Below, piece after piece: positions 6,110 through 13,466 of a DNA stretch of 13,800 bases. The DNA comes from SHZI01 sp964391025 (GTDB taxonomy: Bacteria > Pseudomonadota > Gammaproteobacteria > Steroidobacterales > GCA-2729495). Numbering within the stretch: position 1 is the stretch's first letter; every line of letters starts with the position of its first letter. Under the pieces are notes generated by a model that was not told the origin of the DNA, did not search any database, and was given only the letters and a program-made list of their open reading frames with translations. Both the position numbers and the translations under genes were made by a program. The stretch spans positions 1-13,800 of the forward strand of contig CAYMKJ010000044.1 of the NCBI GenBank assembly GCA_964391025.1, written 5' to 3'.

Positions 6110-8764
6110 TCAGAACCGGTATTGCAGTTCGATGCCCCAGTCGCGGCCGCGCTTGGGATTGATCCCGTACAACCGTGGATAGCGGCCGTTCAGCAGGTAA
6201 CCCCTCCTCGTGATCAGGTCGTCGGCCTTGAGGTTTTCCATGCCGATGGAGCCGAAATTGAAGAAGTCCAGCACGGCGACGGGCGTGTCGTCGTCAGTGA
6301 GGTTGCGCACGTAGGCGGTTGCCGTCCAGCGATCCGACTGGATGCCGGTGCGCAGGTTAACCGTGGTCTCGGTGCCGATCCAGGCCAGGTTGCTCGCCGA
6401 GGTGTAGCGCTTGCTGTTCAGGATCAGGTCCGGGGCGAAGAAGAGCGTGTAGTCGGCCCCCACGAGACCGGTCAGGTTAGCCCCAAGTATCAAGGTGTTC
6501 TTCGGCACCCCTGGCACGTAGTTCCCGTGCAGGTTGCCATTGCCGGTTGAGGCGAACAGCGACGGGTCCTCGCCCTTCACGTAGGTTGACTCCGTGTAGC
6601 CGTAATTCGCGACCAGCGAAAGGTTGTCGTTGACCTGGAAAGACGTCTCCAGCTCCACGCCTTTTACCTCGGATTTCCCGACGTTGGTGATGATGGTCGT
6701 GGTGAGGTAGGTATCTGTGGTCTGCAGGATGTTCACCGTTGTGAACAGGCCCTGGTTCTGCCAGTCGATGTAGTAGACCGCGAGGTTGGTCGTGAGGCGG
6801 CCGTCCAGCCAGTTGGCCTTGGCCCCGAGTTCGTAGGTCCACTGCTCTTCCTCCTCGACAATGGCGAGGGGTTGGGGCAGGCAGGGAATGACCAGCAGGG
6901 GCAGGGAGGGGGTACAGCCGTTCAGGCCGGCGAGGACGGCTGCGGGGGCGATCCCGGAGCGAAAGAACTCCGCGTTGAAGTCGCCGGGCTTATTGCCCTT
7001 GGCGACCAGCAGGTAGGTGGTCAGATCGTCCGTTGGCTGGTAGCGGACAGTCACCCGCGGCGTCGTGTTGCTGAACTCCTCCTTGACGTCGTTCGGCGAG
7101 CAGACAGACCCGTCGCAGGTGCCCAGCGCCCCGCCACGCAGTGACTTGTCATCCGTGGCGTAGCGAGCCTCGAGGGCCACGGTCCACTGGTCATTGAGAT
7201 CGACATCGAGGCTGCCGAATACCGCCGTGTTGGTCAGGTCGGTATGCACGGAGGGCGGGTAATCGGTCGTCACATTCACGCCAAAGAAGTTGCTCAGTGC
7301 AACCGTGGGACCCACGTAGCTGCGCTGCTTTGAGTCCCGGTTCTGGTCGTACAGGTAGCCACCGAAGCCGTAACGCACCGGGCGATCGGCGGGGGAATCG
7401 AGACGGATCTCGAACGACGTGTCCTCGATGTCGCGGTTGAGGTCGAAGTGGAAGAGGCCCCAGACCGCGCGGGTGGGGGTGTGGTCCAGGTCGAAGAGTT
7501 GCCTGAATTCATCCTTGTTCCAGGCGCCGCGGGTGGTGACCGTATAGCCGCGCACGTCCTGCACGTACTGGAGCAGGATGCGATTCTGCTCCCGGAAAGT
7601 GCCGGGCTCGGTGCCGGAGATGGAATAGTCCTCGGGCTGCGGATCCTCCTCGGTCGGCAGAATCGGGGCCAGGATGTACTCGACTCCCTGGCTGATGTCC
7701 GGCAGGTTGATCTTGTTTTTCCTGCCACCCTCCGTCCACTTGCCGCAGTAGTCGGCCTGGGTCGTAATCCACCAGGGCACCTGGTCCCGGTTTTCGGGTG
7801 TCGGGATGTTGCAGTTCAGGTCGGTAGCCAGCAGGGAGGGGAAGTGCGAGTCATCGCTCTTCGTGTAGCCGTACTTCACGCTGACCTCGGACCCCCCTGA
7901 GGGACGCCACACCAGCTTGCCGAGCACATCCCGGGTCTCTTCGGCGCCGAGGGCGGTCGAATCACCCTCCTGCGGCGGGTCGAGCAGGAATTCGTTGACG
8001 GGCTCACGGAAGTCCGCGTCGTAGCCAGCCTCGCCGGGCTGGAGGTCATTGTCCCACTGGCCGCCATACTCGGACCAGCTGCCGGAGATCAGGTAGCCGA
8101 ACGTGCTGTCACCGATCGGGCCGCTGCTCCAGCCGCTGATGGCATAGTCGTCATGCGTACCGGTGCGCCCGTTCAGTTCGCCCTGGACAGTGTCCGTGGG
8201 TTCCTTCGTCACGTAGTTGACCGCACCCGAGAACGTCGCGCGCCCAAACTGCGCCGACTGCGGGCCGCGGAGCACCTCGACCCGGTCAACTGCGCCGGTG
8301 ACAGCCGTCGAAATGCTGCCCGAGACATAAACCCCGTCGATGAAGTACGAGGCGTTCGCCTCGCCGCGGCTGGCCGGCGCGGACATGCCGCGGATCGTTG
8401 GCCGGTCGGTATCGCGCCCGGTTTGCTGCAACGTACGGAAGCCGATGGTCAGGTTGGCAATGTCGTAGTCGCTGTTGAGGCCATGGGCCTGAAGCTGTGC
8501 ATTGCTGAACGCCGCGACGGACAGGGGAACATCCTGCAGGCCTTCCTCGCGCCGACGCGCGGTCACCAGGATTTCGGGAACATCCGCCAGCGGCGACCCG
8601 GGCGGCTCCCCGGCGGCCTCTGCGCTGGCTTCAACAGGCTCCGAAGCCGCCTCGACGGACTGGGCCAACAGCGGTGCCGCACCAAACCCCAGTGCCAACC
8701 CGGAGACCAGAAGCAGCGCGCAAAGGCGGAAGCCGGGTGGCCGGCCCAACGATGGAGTTGTCAT
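6110..8764 (-). CDS. TonB-dependent outer-membrane receptor
   Basis: This 884-residue outer-membrane beta-barrel would import a scarce ligand using TonB-ExbBD energy. Seen in order: a signal peptide (1 to about 35, ending PLLAQ), a low-complexity Ala/Glu stretch, a TonB box EILVTAR (64-70) followed by RREEGLQDVPLSV, and the plug domain to about 188 with IRGM, YFIDGVYV and VDRVEVLRGPQSAQFGR. Then come the barrel strands and a C-terminal ELQYRF ending in the Phe needed for barrel assembly. Cysteines occur as three close pairs (LNCN/DYCG, GTCD/SVCS, NGCT/IPCL), probably in disulfide-closed surface loops. The LQDVPLSV subclass is broad and includes receptors for siderophores, vitamins and plant-derived compounds, so the ligand cannot be called. 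No siderophore, sugar-degradation or regulator gene is adjacent. It is transcribed divergently from rsxC. Confidence 0.94.
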   Translation of the reverse strand: MTTPSLGRPPGFRLCALLLVSGLALGFGAAPLLAQSVEAASEPVEASAEAAGEPPGSPLADVPEILVTARRREEGLQDVPLSVAAFSNAQLQAHGLNSDYDIANLTIGFRTLQQTGRDTDRPTIRGMSAPASRGEANASYFIDGVYVSGSISTAVTGAVDRVEVLRGPQSAQFGRATFSGAVNYVTKEPTDTVQGELNGRTGTHDDYAISGWSSGPIGDSTFGYLISGSWSEYGGQWDNDLQPGEAGYDADFREPVNEFLLDPPQEGDSTALGAEETRDVLGKLVWRPSGGSEVSVKYGYTKSDDSHFPSLLATDLNCNIPTPENRDQVPWWITTQADYCGKWTEGGRKNKINLPDISQGVEYILAPILPTEEDPQPEDYSISGTEPGTFREQNRILLQYVQDVRGYTVTTRGAWNKDEFRQLFDLDHTPTRAVWGLFHFDLNRDIEDTSFEIRLDSPADRPVRYGFGGYLYDQNRDSKQRSYVGPTVALSNFFGVNVTTDYPPSVHTDLTNTAVFGSLDVDLNDQWTVALEARYATDDKSLRGGALGTCDGSVCSPNDVKEEFSNTTPRVTVRYQPTDDLTTYLLVAKGNKPGDFNAEFFRSGIAPAAVLAGLNGCTPSLPLLVIPCLPQPLAIVEEEEQWTYELGAKANWLDGRLTTNLAVYYIDWQNQGLFTTVNILQTTDTYLTTTIITNVGKSEVKGVELETSFQVNDNLSLVANYGYTESTYVKGEDPSLFASTGNGNLHGNYVPGVPKNTLILGANLTGLVGADYTLFFAPDLILNSKRYTSASNLAWIGTETTVNLRTGIQSDRWTATAYVRNLTDDDTPVAVLDFFNFGSIGMENLKADDLITRRGYLLNGRYPRLYGINPKRGRDWGIELQYRF

Positions 8765-9147
8765 GAAAGCCCCGGAGGTCAGGATTCGGCAATCGACCGG
8801 TCAGTCCGGCTCCCCCGCCAAAATGACCGCGGCAGGAATAGTAGCCGAATGTCTTGTAGACAAAAAGAGTCAAGGCGTCGGCAACCATCCTGTAGTGCGG
8901 GGGACTCCTCACGGGTCTGCTGCTACCCGATTGCGCTGCCGGGCCCGGGCCGCTACGCACTCCATTCCTGTGGACGACATCCGGTGACCGGCGGAGGCAC
9001 GTCGAAGAGCCGCGACTTGAGTAATGTCTAAAATCGTAGCCGTTTGACCGCTACTATCTGCGGCGGGAAGTCACGGATCATTGAGCGCGCGACCATGCAG
9101 CAGACCACCTCTGTAGAGCTTCACTAGGCACCGGGACGGCTCACCCC
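8765..9147. promoter_or_regulatory. Divergent intergenic region between the receptor gene and rsxC
   Basis: These 383 bases hold no gene I can support, and no rsxB fragment in any frame. The octamer GCTACTAT occurs on the minus strand at 8845-8838, facing the receptor gene, and on the plus strand at 9050-9057, facing rsxC; TACTAT could serve as a -10 for both. Neither has a convincing -35 at 16-18 bases. TGTCTTGTAGACA at 8850-8862 is a 5-3-5 inverted repeat just upstream of the minus-strand box. GTAGC/GCTAC arms (9036-9040, 9050-9054) flank the plus-strand box. A 10-codon ATG frame (9095-9127) lies in the rsxC leader without a clear ribosome-binding site. Confidence 0.4.
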
Positions 9148-10515
9148 GTGACCGACCCGATCGCTTACGACGCCCAGCCCCGCCGGCCGGCCTGGGGCGT
9201 CCGTACCCCGCTGCGGAAGTCACGCTCCACGCAGGTCCCCGTGCTGGTTGCCCCGCCGCCCGACCTGGTCTGCATTTCCCTCGCCCAGTGCCCCGGCGCG
9301 GCCGCGCGACCGAGCGTCGTCACGGGCAGGAGCGTGTTGTGCGGCGAACCCATCGCTGAGCCGGGCGAGGATGGCGGGCCCCGCGTCCACGCCTCCATCA
9401 GCGGCCAGGTGACGCACGTGGAGCTGCGCCTCGTCGCCGGACTGCGCGACCCCGTGCCCTGTGTCGTGATTCAGGGTAATGGTGCTGATGCGCGCTGGCC
9501 CGGCTACTCGCCGGACCCGATGGCCGCCAGCCGCCCCACCCGGGAACTCCAGGAGCGGATCGCCGCCGCGGGTCTCATTGGTCTCGGCGGGGCGCTGTTC
9601 CCCACAGCCCGGAAACTGAAGGCCGCAACGGGTGCACCGGTCCTGCTGCTCAACGGGGCCGAATGTGAGCCTTATATCAGCTGCGACGACCTGCTAATTC
9701 GCGAGCGGGCCGACCGGGTCGTCGCCGGCGGCCAGCTGCTGCTCGCCGCGCTGGGCGCACAGCGCTGTGTCATCGCGGTGAAGACGGACATGCCCGAAGC
9801 CCGCGTTGCGCTCTACAACGCAATCGAGGCCGCCGGTGATGCGCGCGTCGTAATGTCGGTGGTCACGGCCAAGTACCCGGCTGGTGGCGAACGCCAGTTG
9901 ATCGAACTGGTGCTGGGCCGGGAAGTGCCGGCGGGCGGGCATCCCGCCGATGCGGGCGTGCTGTGCCAGAACGTGGCGACGGCGGTGGCAGTGGCTGACT
10001 TCTTCCAGCGGGGCCAACCGCTGATATCCCGCATCGTCACTGTGAGCGGCGGCGGAGTCAGCCAGCCGCGCAACATCGAAGCGCGCATCGGCACGCCCGT
10101 GGCTGAACTGATCGCCCTGGCTGGGGGTTACATGGCCGGCGGCTACCGTGACGAACCGCGGCAGCTGACCCATCGGCTGATCATGGGGGGCCCGATGATG
10201 GGCGTGGCGCTGGCCAGCGACGAACTGCCGATCACCGGCGCCACTAACTGCCTCATCGCCGCCACGGCGGCCGAACTGGGTGGTTATCACCCGGAGATGC
10301 CCTGTATCCGCTGCGGCGACTGCATCGAGGCCTGCCCCGCCAGCCTGCTGCCGCAGGAGCTGCTGGTCGCGGCCCGCGCGGGCAACCTGGCAGAGCTAAA
10401 GACGCTGGGCGTCACAGAGTGCATCGAGTGCGGCGCCTGCGACTATGTGTGCCCAAGCCACATTCCCCTGACCAGTCACTTCATCCGCGGCAAAGCTGCC
10501 GCGGCGGCCAACTGA
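9148..10515 (+). CDS. rsxC: Rnf/Rsx complex subunit C (NADH/FMN and 4Fe-4S subunit)
   Basis: RsxC is the peripheral cytoplasmic subunit thought to bind NADH and FMN and to carry two 4Fe-4S clusters. Visible in the 455 residues are the Gly-rich GLGGALFPTARKL, NGAECEPYIS and KYPAGGERQL flavin/nucleotide-site motifs, GVLCQNVATA, and MGGPMMGVAL. Two cluster motifs follow: CIRCGDCIEACP and CIECGACDYVCP. The protein lacks the long Ala-rich C-terminal tail of enterobacterial RsxC. The N-terminal signature GG(I/V)HPP is replaced by WGVRTP, an unusual change. GTG at 9148 is the first possible start after a TGA at 9082, and the upstream GGGACGG is a weak ribosome-binding site. The gene is not preceded by rsxB, and it overlaps rsxD by one base (TGATG). 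Confidence 0.94.
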   Translation: MTDPIAYDAQPRRPAWGVRTPLRKSRSTQVPVLVAPPPDLVCISLAQCPGAAARPSVVTGRSVLCGEPIAEPGEDGGPRVHASISGQVTHVELRLVAGLRDPVPCVVIQGNGADARWPGYSPDPMAASRPTRELQERIAAAGLIGLGGALFPTARKLKAATGAPVLLLNGAECEPYISCDDLLIRERADRVVAGGQLLLAALGAQRCVIAVKTDMPEARVALYNAIEAAGDARVVMSVVTAKYPAGGERQLIELVLGREVPAGGHPADAGVLCQNVATAVAVADFFQRGQPLISRIVTVSGGGVSQPRNIEARIGTPVAELIALAGGYMAGGYRDEPRQLTHRLIMGGPMMGVALASDELPITGATNCLIAATAAELGGYHPEMPCIRCGDCIEACPASLLPQELLVAARAGNLAELKTLGVTECIECGACDYVCPSHIPLTSHFIRGKAAAAAN

Positions 10516-11552
10516 TGCACTTCGATACTGCAACGCCCCCCCAGTGGCGTTCGCCGGCCACAGTGGGCGGCATGATGCGGACAGTCCTTTATGCCCTCGT
10601 GCCCGCCCTGCTGGCACACGTGTGGTTTTACGGCGCAGGAATTCTTTTCAACTCAGGGATCGCACTCTTCGCGGCCCTGGCCACCGAAGCCGTGTGCCTC
10701 CGGCTGGTGGGGAAGCCGGGGGCAACTTTCCTGGCGGACGGCAGCGCGCTCGTCACGGCCATACTCTTCGCCTTCTGCCTGCCACCGCTGTGCCCCTGGT
10801 GGGTCACGGTCATCGGCATGGTGTTCGCCATCGCCGTGGCGAAGCATGCCTACGGCGGCCTCGGCTACAACGTGTTCAATCCCGCGATGGCGGGCTATGT
10901 GCTGGTGCTGGTTTCGTTCCCCGACGCCATGACGCTCTGGCCCGCACCGGATATCGGCGACCTGGACTACGTGCGGCCCGATATGGCCGCCACACTCCAG
11001 TACTGGCTGGCCGGCACCCTGCCCGATGGCCTTACGGTGGATGCCGTTGCCCGCGCGACTACCCTCGACAGCGCCAAGGAGGGTCTCGGGCTCATGCGGA
11101 CGATGGATGAGATCCGCGCGAACCCGGTGTTCGGTGATTTCGGCGGCGCCGGCTGGGAATGGGTCAACAACTTCATCGCCATCGGCGGCTTCATGCTCCT
11201 GCTACGCGGGATCATCCGCTGGCACACGCCCGCGGCCGTGCTGGGCGGACTGCTGGGGATGGCAACCCTCGCCTGGCTGCTCGACCCCAACACCCACCCG
11301 TCACCCGGTTTTCACCTGTTCAGCGGCGGCGCGATGCTGGGCGCCTTCTTCATTGCCACCGACCCGGTCTCGTCGCCCGCGACGGGCCGCGGCCGGCTGA
11401 TCTACGGCGCCGGGATCGGCGTACTCACCTTCTTCATCCGCACCTTCGGCAGCTACCCGGACGGGGTCGCCTTTGCCGTGCTACTGATGAACCTCGCCGT
11501 GCCGCTGATCGACCGCTGGACGCGACCGCGCGTCTATGGGCGGACTGCATGA
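10515..11552 (+). CDS. rsxD: Rnf/Rsx complex subunit D (membrane flavin subunit)
   Basis: The 345-residue integral membrane protein is homologous to NqrB and carries covalent FMN on a threonine. The family landmarks are GYNVFNPAMAGYV (117-129), the flavin site region ending RATTLD (180-185), GGLLGMA, and FIATDPVSSPAT (279-290). The flavinylated residue is probably Thr182, aligned with the Thr of the ATPLD motif; here the following Pro is Thr. About ten hydrophobic segments are present. I chose ATG at 10515, overlapping the rsxC stop, because the family begins shortly before the first membrane segment. An in-frame start at 10419 would add residues lying inside rsxC. The stop overlaps rsxG by four bases (ATGA). 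Confidence 0.95.
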   Translation: MHFDTATPPQWRSPATVGGMMRTVLYALVPALLAHVWFYGAGILFNSGIALFAALATEAVCLRLVGKPGATFLADGSALVTAILFAFCLPPLCPWWVTVIGMVFAIAVAKHAYGGLGYNVFNPAMAGYVLVLVSFPDAMTLWPAPDIGDLDYVRPDMAATLQYWLAGTLPDGLTVDAVARATTLDSAKEGLGLMRTMDEIRANPVFGDFGGAGWEWVNNFIAIGGFMLLLRGIIRWHTPAAVLGGLLGMATLAWLLDPNTHPSPGFHLFSGGAMLGAFFIATDPVSSPATGRGRLIYGAGIGVLTFFIRTFGSYPDGVAFAVLLMNLAVPLIDRWTRPRVYGRTA

Positions 11553-12208
11553 GCAACGCGAGCGGTGAACGCCCGATGACGCGGCACGAACCCGCGAGCG
11601 CACGGACCCTCGCCGGTCTCGGCGTCATCCTGCTGGTGGCAACGGTCCTGGTTGGCGGCACCTGGCACTACACCCGGGAGCGGATTGCCGACAACACGGC
11701 GCGGCACTTGCTTGCAGAACTCTCCACCGTGCTGCCGGCGAGCCTCTACGACAACGAACCCCACAAGGATGTGGTCCTGCTCGACACCGGCGGCGGCCAG
11801 CCCCTGCCCGTCTACCGGGCGCGGCGCAACGGGAGTCCCGTCGCGGCGGTCCTGACGGTCATCGCCCCCGATGGCTATGTGGGGCCGATCCGGCTGCTGG
11901 TGGGCATTGCGGCCGACGGCCGGGTGCTGGGCGTGCAGGTCACGGCGCACACGGAGACGCCCGGGATCGGTGCTGTCATAGCAGCGGAGCCGTCCGCCTG
12001 GCTCGGTGGCTTTGCCGGCCGCTCGCTGACCGACCCGCTGGAACTCCGCTGGCAGCTGCGCGCCGACGGTGGCGACTTTGACGCGATTGCCGGCGCCACC
12101 GTCAGCAGCCGGGCTACAGTCGGCGGTGTCCGGAGGGCCGTGCAATACTTCACGACACACCGGGACGAGATCTTCGCCCCGCCGGCGATACCGACTGAGA
12201 CGCCATGA
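11549..12208 (+). CDS. rsxG: Rnf/Rsx complex subunit G (covalent FMN subunit)
   Basis: RsxG has one N-terminal membrane anchor (about 20-38) and an FMN-binding domain on the periplasmic side, homologous to NqrC. The 219 residues include HTETPGIG (134-141) and the flavinylation motif AGATVSSRA (181-189), in which Thr184 would carry FMN. The first motif residue is Ala where Ser or Thr is usual. Covalent attachment needs the ApbE transferase, which is not in this window. ATG at 11549 overlaps the rsxD stop (ATGA); ATG at 11576 is a possible shorter start (210 residues). The long in-frame extension back to 11159 is inside rsxD and is not used. The stop overlaps rsxE by four bases. Confidence 0.94.
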   Translation: MSNASGERPMTRHEPASARTLAGLGVILLVATVLVGGTWHYTRERIADNTARHLLAELSTVLPASLYDNEPHKDVVLLDTGGGQPLPVYRARRNGSPVAAVLTVIAPDGYVGPIRLLVGIAADGRVLGVQVTAHTETPGIGAVIAAEPSAWLGGFAGRSLTDPLELRWQLRADGGDFDAIAGATVSSRATVGGVRRAVQYFTTHRDEIFAPPAIPTETP

Positions 12209-12798
12209 CTGAAGCCAGCGCCAAAGACAACTCCAGGGACATGACATCCGGCCGGATACTCGCCGAGGGTCTCTGGTGGGACACTCCAGGACTCGCCGCG
12301 CTGATCGGGCTCTGCCCGCTGCTGGCCGTCAGCCGGACCTTCGCCACGGGCCTCGCGCTCGGCCTCGCGTCGCTGGCAGTGCTCTGCTCGAGCAACGTAC
12401 TGGTCTCTGCCCTGGCGCGCTGGATCGCGCCGCGCTTCCGGCTGGGGGCGTTCCTGTTGCTCATCGCCACCCTGGTCACGGCTGTGGACCTGCTGTTTGA
12501 GGCCGGGTGGTTCGATCTCTACGGCCAGGTGGGTCTGTTCGTCCCGTTGATAGTCACCAACTGCCTCATCCTGGCGCGGGCCGAGTCCTTCGCTGCGCAT
12601 CACCGCCTGTGGCCCGCCTTCCTGGACGGGCTCGGCTACGGCATCGGCTTCACGGTGCTGCTCGCCGGCCTCGGCGCGCTCCGGGAACTGCTGGCTCCCG
12701 GCCTGCTGGTCGCCACCCTACCCGCCGGCGCGTTCTTCCTGCTGGCGGCCCTGATCGCGCTCCGCCAGGTCTGGTTCCGCCGGATCTGGTTTCGTTAG
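12205..12798 (+). CDS. rsxE: Rnf/Rsx complex subunit E
   Basis: This membrane subunit is paralogous to RsxA and shares the 2Fe-2S site with it. The 197 residues contain GLCPLLAV (Cys37), SSNVLVSAL, LVTAVDLL, FVPLIVTNC (Cys120) and RAESFA, then GALREL and LPAGAFF. Both cluster cysteines are kept. E. coli RsxE has about 231 residues. Most of the difference is a missing stretch of roughly 25-30 residues between GALREL and the last membrane segment, where this protein reads GALRELLAPGLLVATLPAGAFF. The C-terminal tail is short and basic. ATG at 12205 overlaps the rsxG stop (ATGA). An 11-base gap separates it from nth, the usual gene after rsxE in gammaproteobacteria. Confidence 0.94.
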   Translation: MTEASAKDNSRDMTSGRILAEGLWWDTPGLAALIGLCPLLAVSRTFATGLALGLASLAVLCSSNVLVSALARWIAPRFRLGAFLLLIATLVTAVDLLFEAGWFDLYGQVGLFVPLIVTNCLILARAESFAAHHRLWPAFLDGLGYGIGFTVLLAGLGALRELLAPGLLVATLPAGAFFLLAALIALRQVWFRRIWFR

Positions 12799-12809
12799 CG
12801 GGGCGCTGC

Positions 12810-13445
12810 ATGACGCCCCGGCAATGCGCCGCGCTGTTTCGGCGCCTCCAGCAGGCGAATCCACAGCCGACCACCGAACTGATCTACCGCAATCCCTTCG
12901 AACTGCTGATCTCCGTGATCCTCTCGGCCCAGGCCACGGACGTGAGTGTGAACAAGGCGACGGCCGGGCTGTTCAAGGTGGCGAACACGCCCTCTGCAAT
13001 CCTGGCCCTGGGCGAGGCAGGACTGAAACAGCACATCCGGACGATCGGGCTGTTCAACACCAAGGCCAGGAACATTCTCGGCACCTGCCGGGTGCTGCTC
13101 GATCAGCACGGTGGTGAAGTACCGCGGGACCGGGACGCACTCGAAGCACTGCCGGGCGTGGGCCGCAAGACTGCCAACGTGGTGCTCAACACCGCCTTCG
13201 GCAAACCGACCATCGCCGTGGACACCCACATCTTCCGGGTCGCGAACCGCACGGGCCTGGCGACCGGGAAGACACCGCGCGCCGTCGAGGACGGCCTGGT
13301 GGCCACCACCCCCGCCCGCTTCCGGCGGCACGCGCACCACTGGCTGATCCTCCACGGCCGCTACATCTGCAAGGCGCGCCAGCCGGATTGCCCGCACTGC
13401 CCGATCGCGAAGCAGTGCGAGTACCAGCACAAGACGGCTCGGTAG
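12810..13445 (+). CDS. nth: Endonuclease III (DNA glycosylase/AP lyase)
   Basis: Nth removes oxidised pyrimidines from DNA and nicks the abasic site. The product is 211 residues, the same length as E. coli Nth, and the key positions fall at identical numbers. The helix-hairpin-helix LPGVGRKTANV carries catalytic Lys120, VDTHIFRVANR carries Asp138, and the 4Fe-4S ligands are Cys187, 194, 197 and 203 (C-X6-C-X2-C-X5-C). I chose ATG at 12810, 11 bases after rsxE, with GGGG upstream. An in-frame extension to 12507 lies inside rsxE and is rejected. It is probably co-transcribed with the rsx genes. Confidence 0.98.
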   Translation: MTPRQCAALFRRLQQANPQPTTELIYRNPFELLISVILSAQATDVSVNKATAGLFKVANTPSAILALGEAGLKQHIRTIGLFNTKARNILGTCRVLLDQHGGEVPRDRDALEALPGVGRKTANVVLNTAFGKPTIAVDTHIFRVANRTGLATGKTPRAVEDGLVATTPARFRRHAHHWLILHGRYICKARQPDCPHCPIAKQCEYQHKTAR

Positions 13446-13466
13446 GAGCGGCGACCCCTTACCCCC

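Noticed and set aside
8153..9031. Plus-strand frame of 292 codons across the receptor N-terminus and upstream region
   Set aside because: Its product is Arg/Gly/Ala-rich with no domain. It mostly mirrors the receptor gene and has no ribosome-binding site.
9095..9127. 10-codon leader frame upstream of rsxC
   Set aside because: It has no ribosome-binding site, no regulatory codon run and no attenuator-like hairpins. It is only mentioned as part of the intergenic region.
8765..9147. Possible rsxB remnant upstream of rsxC
   Set aside because: All three plus-strand frames and the minus frames were read for CxxC-type clusters or other RnfB-like segments and none was seen.
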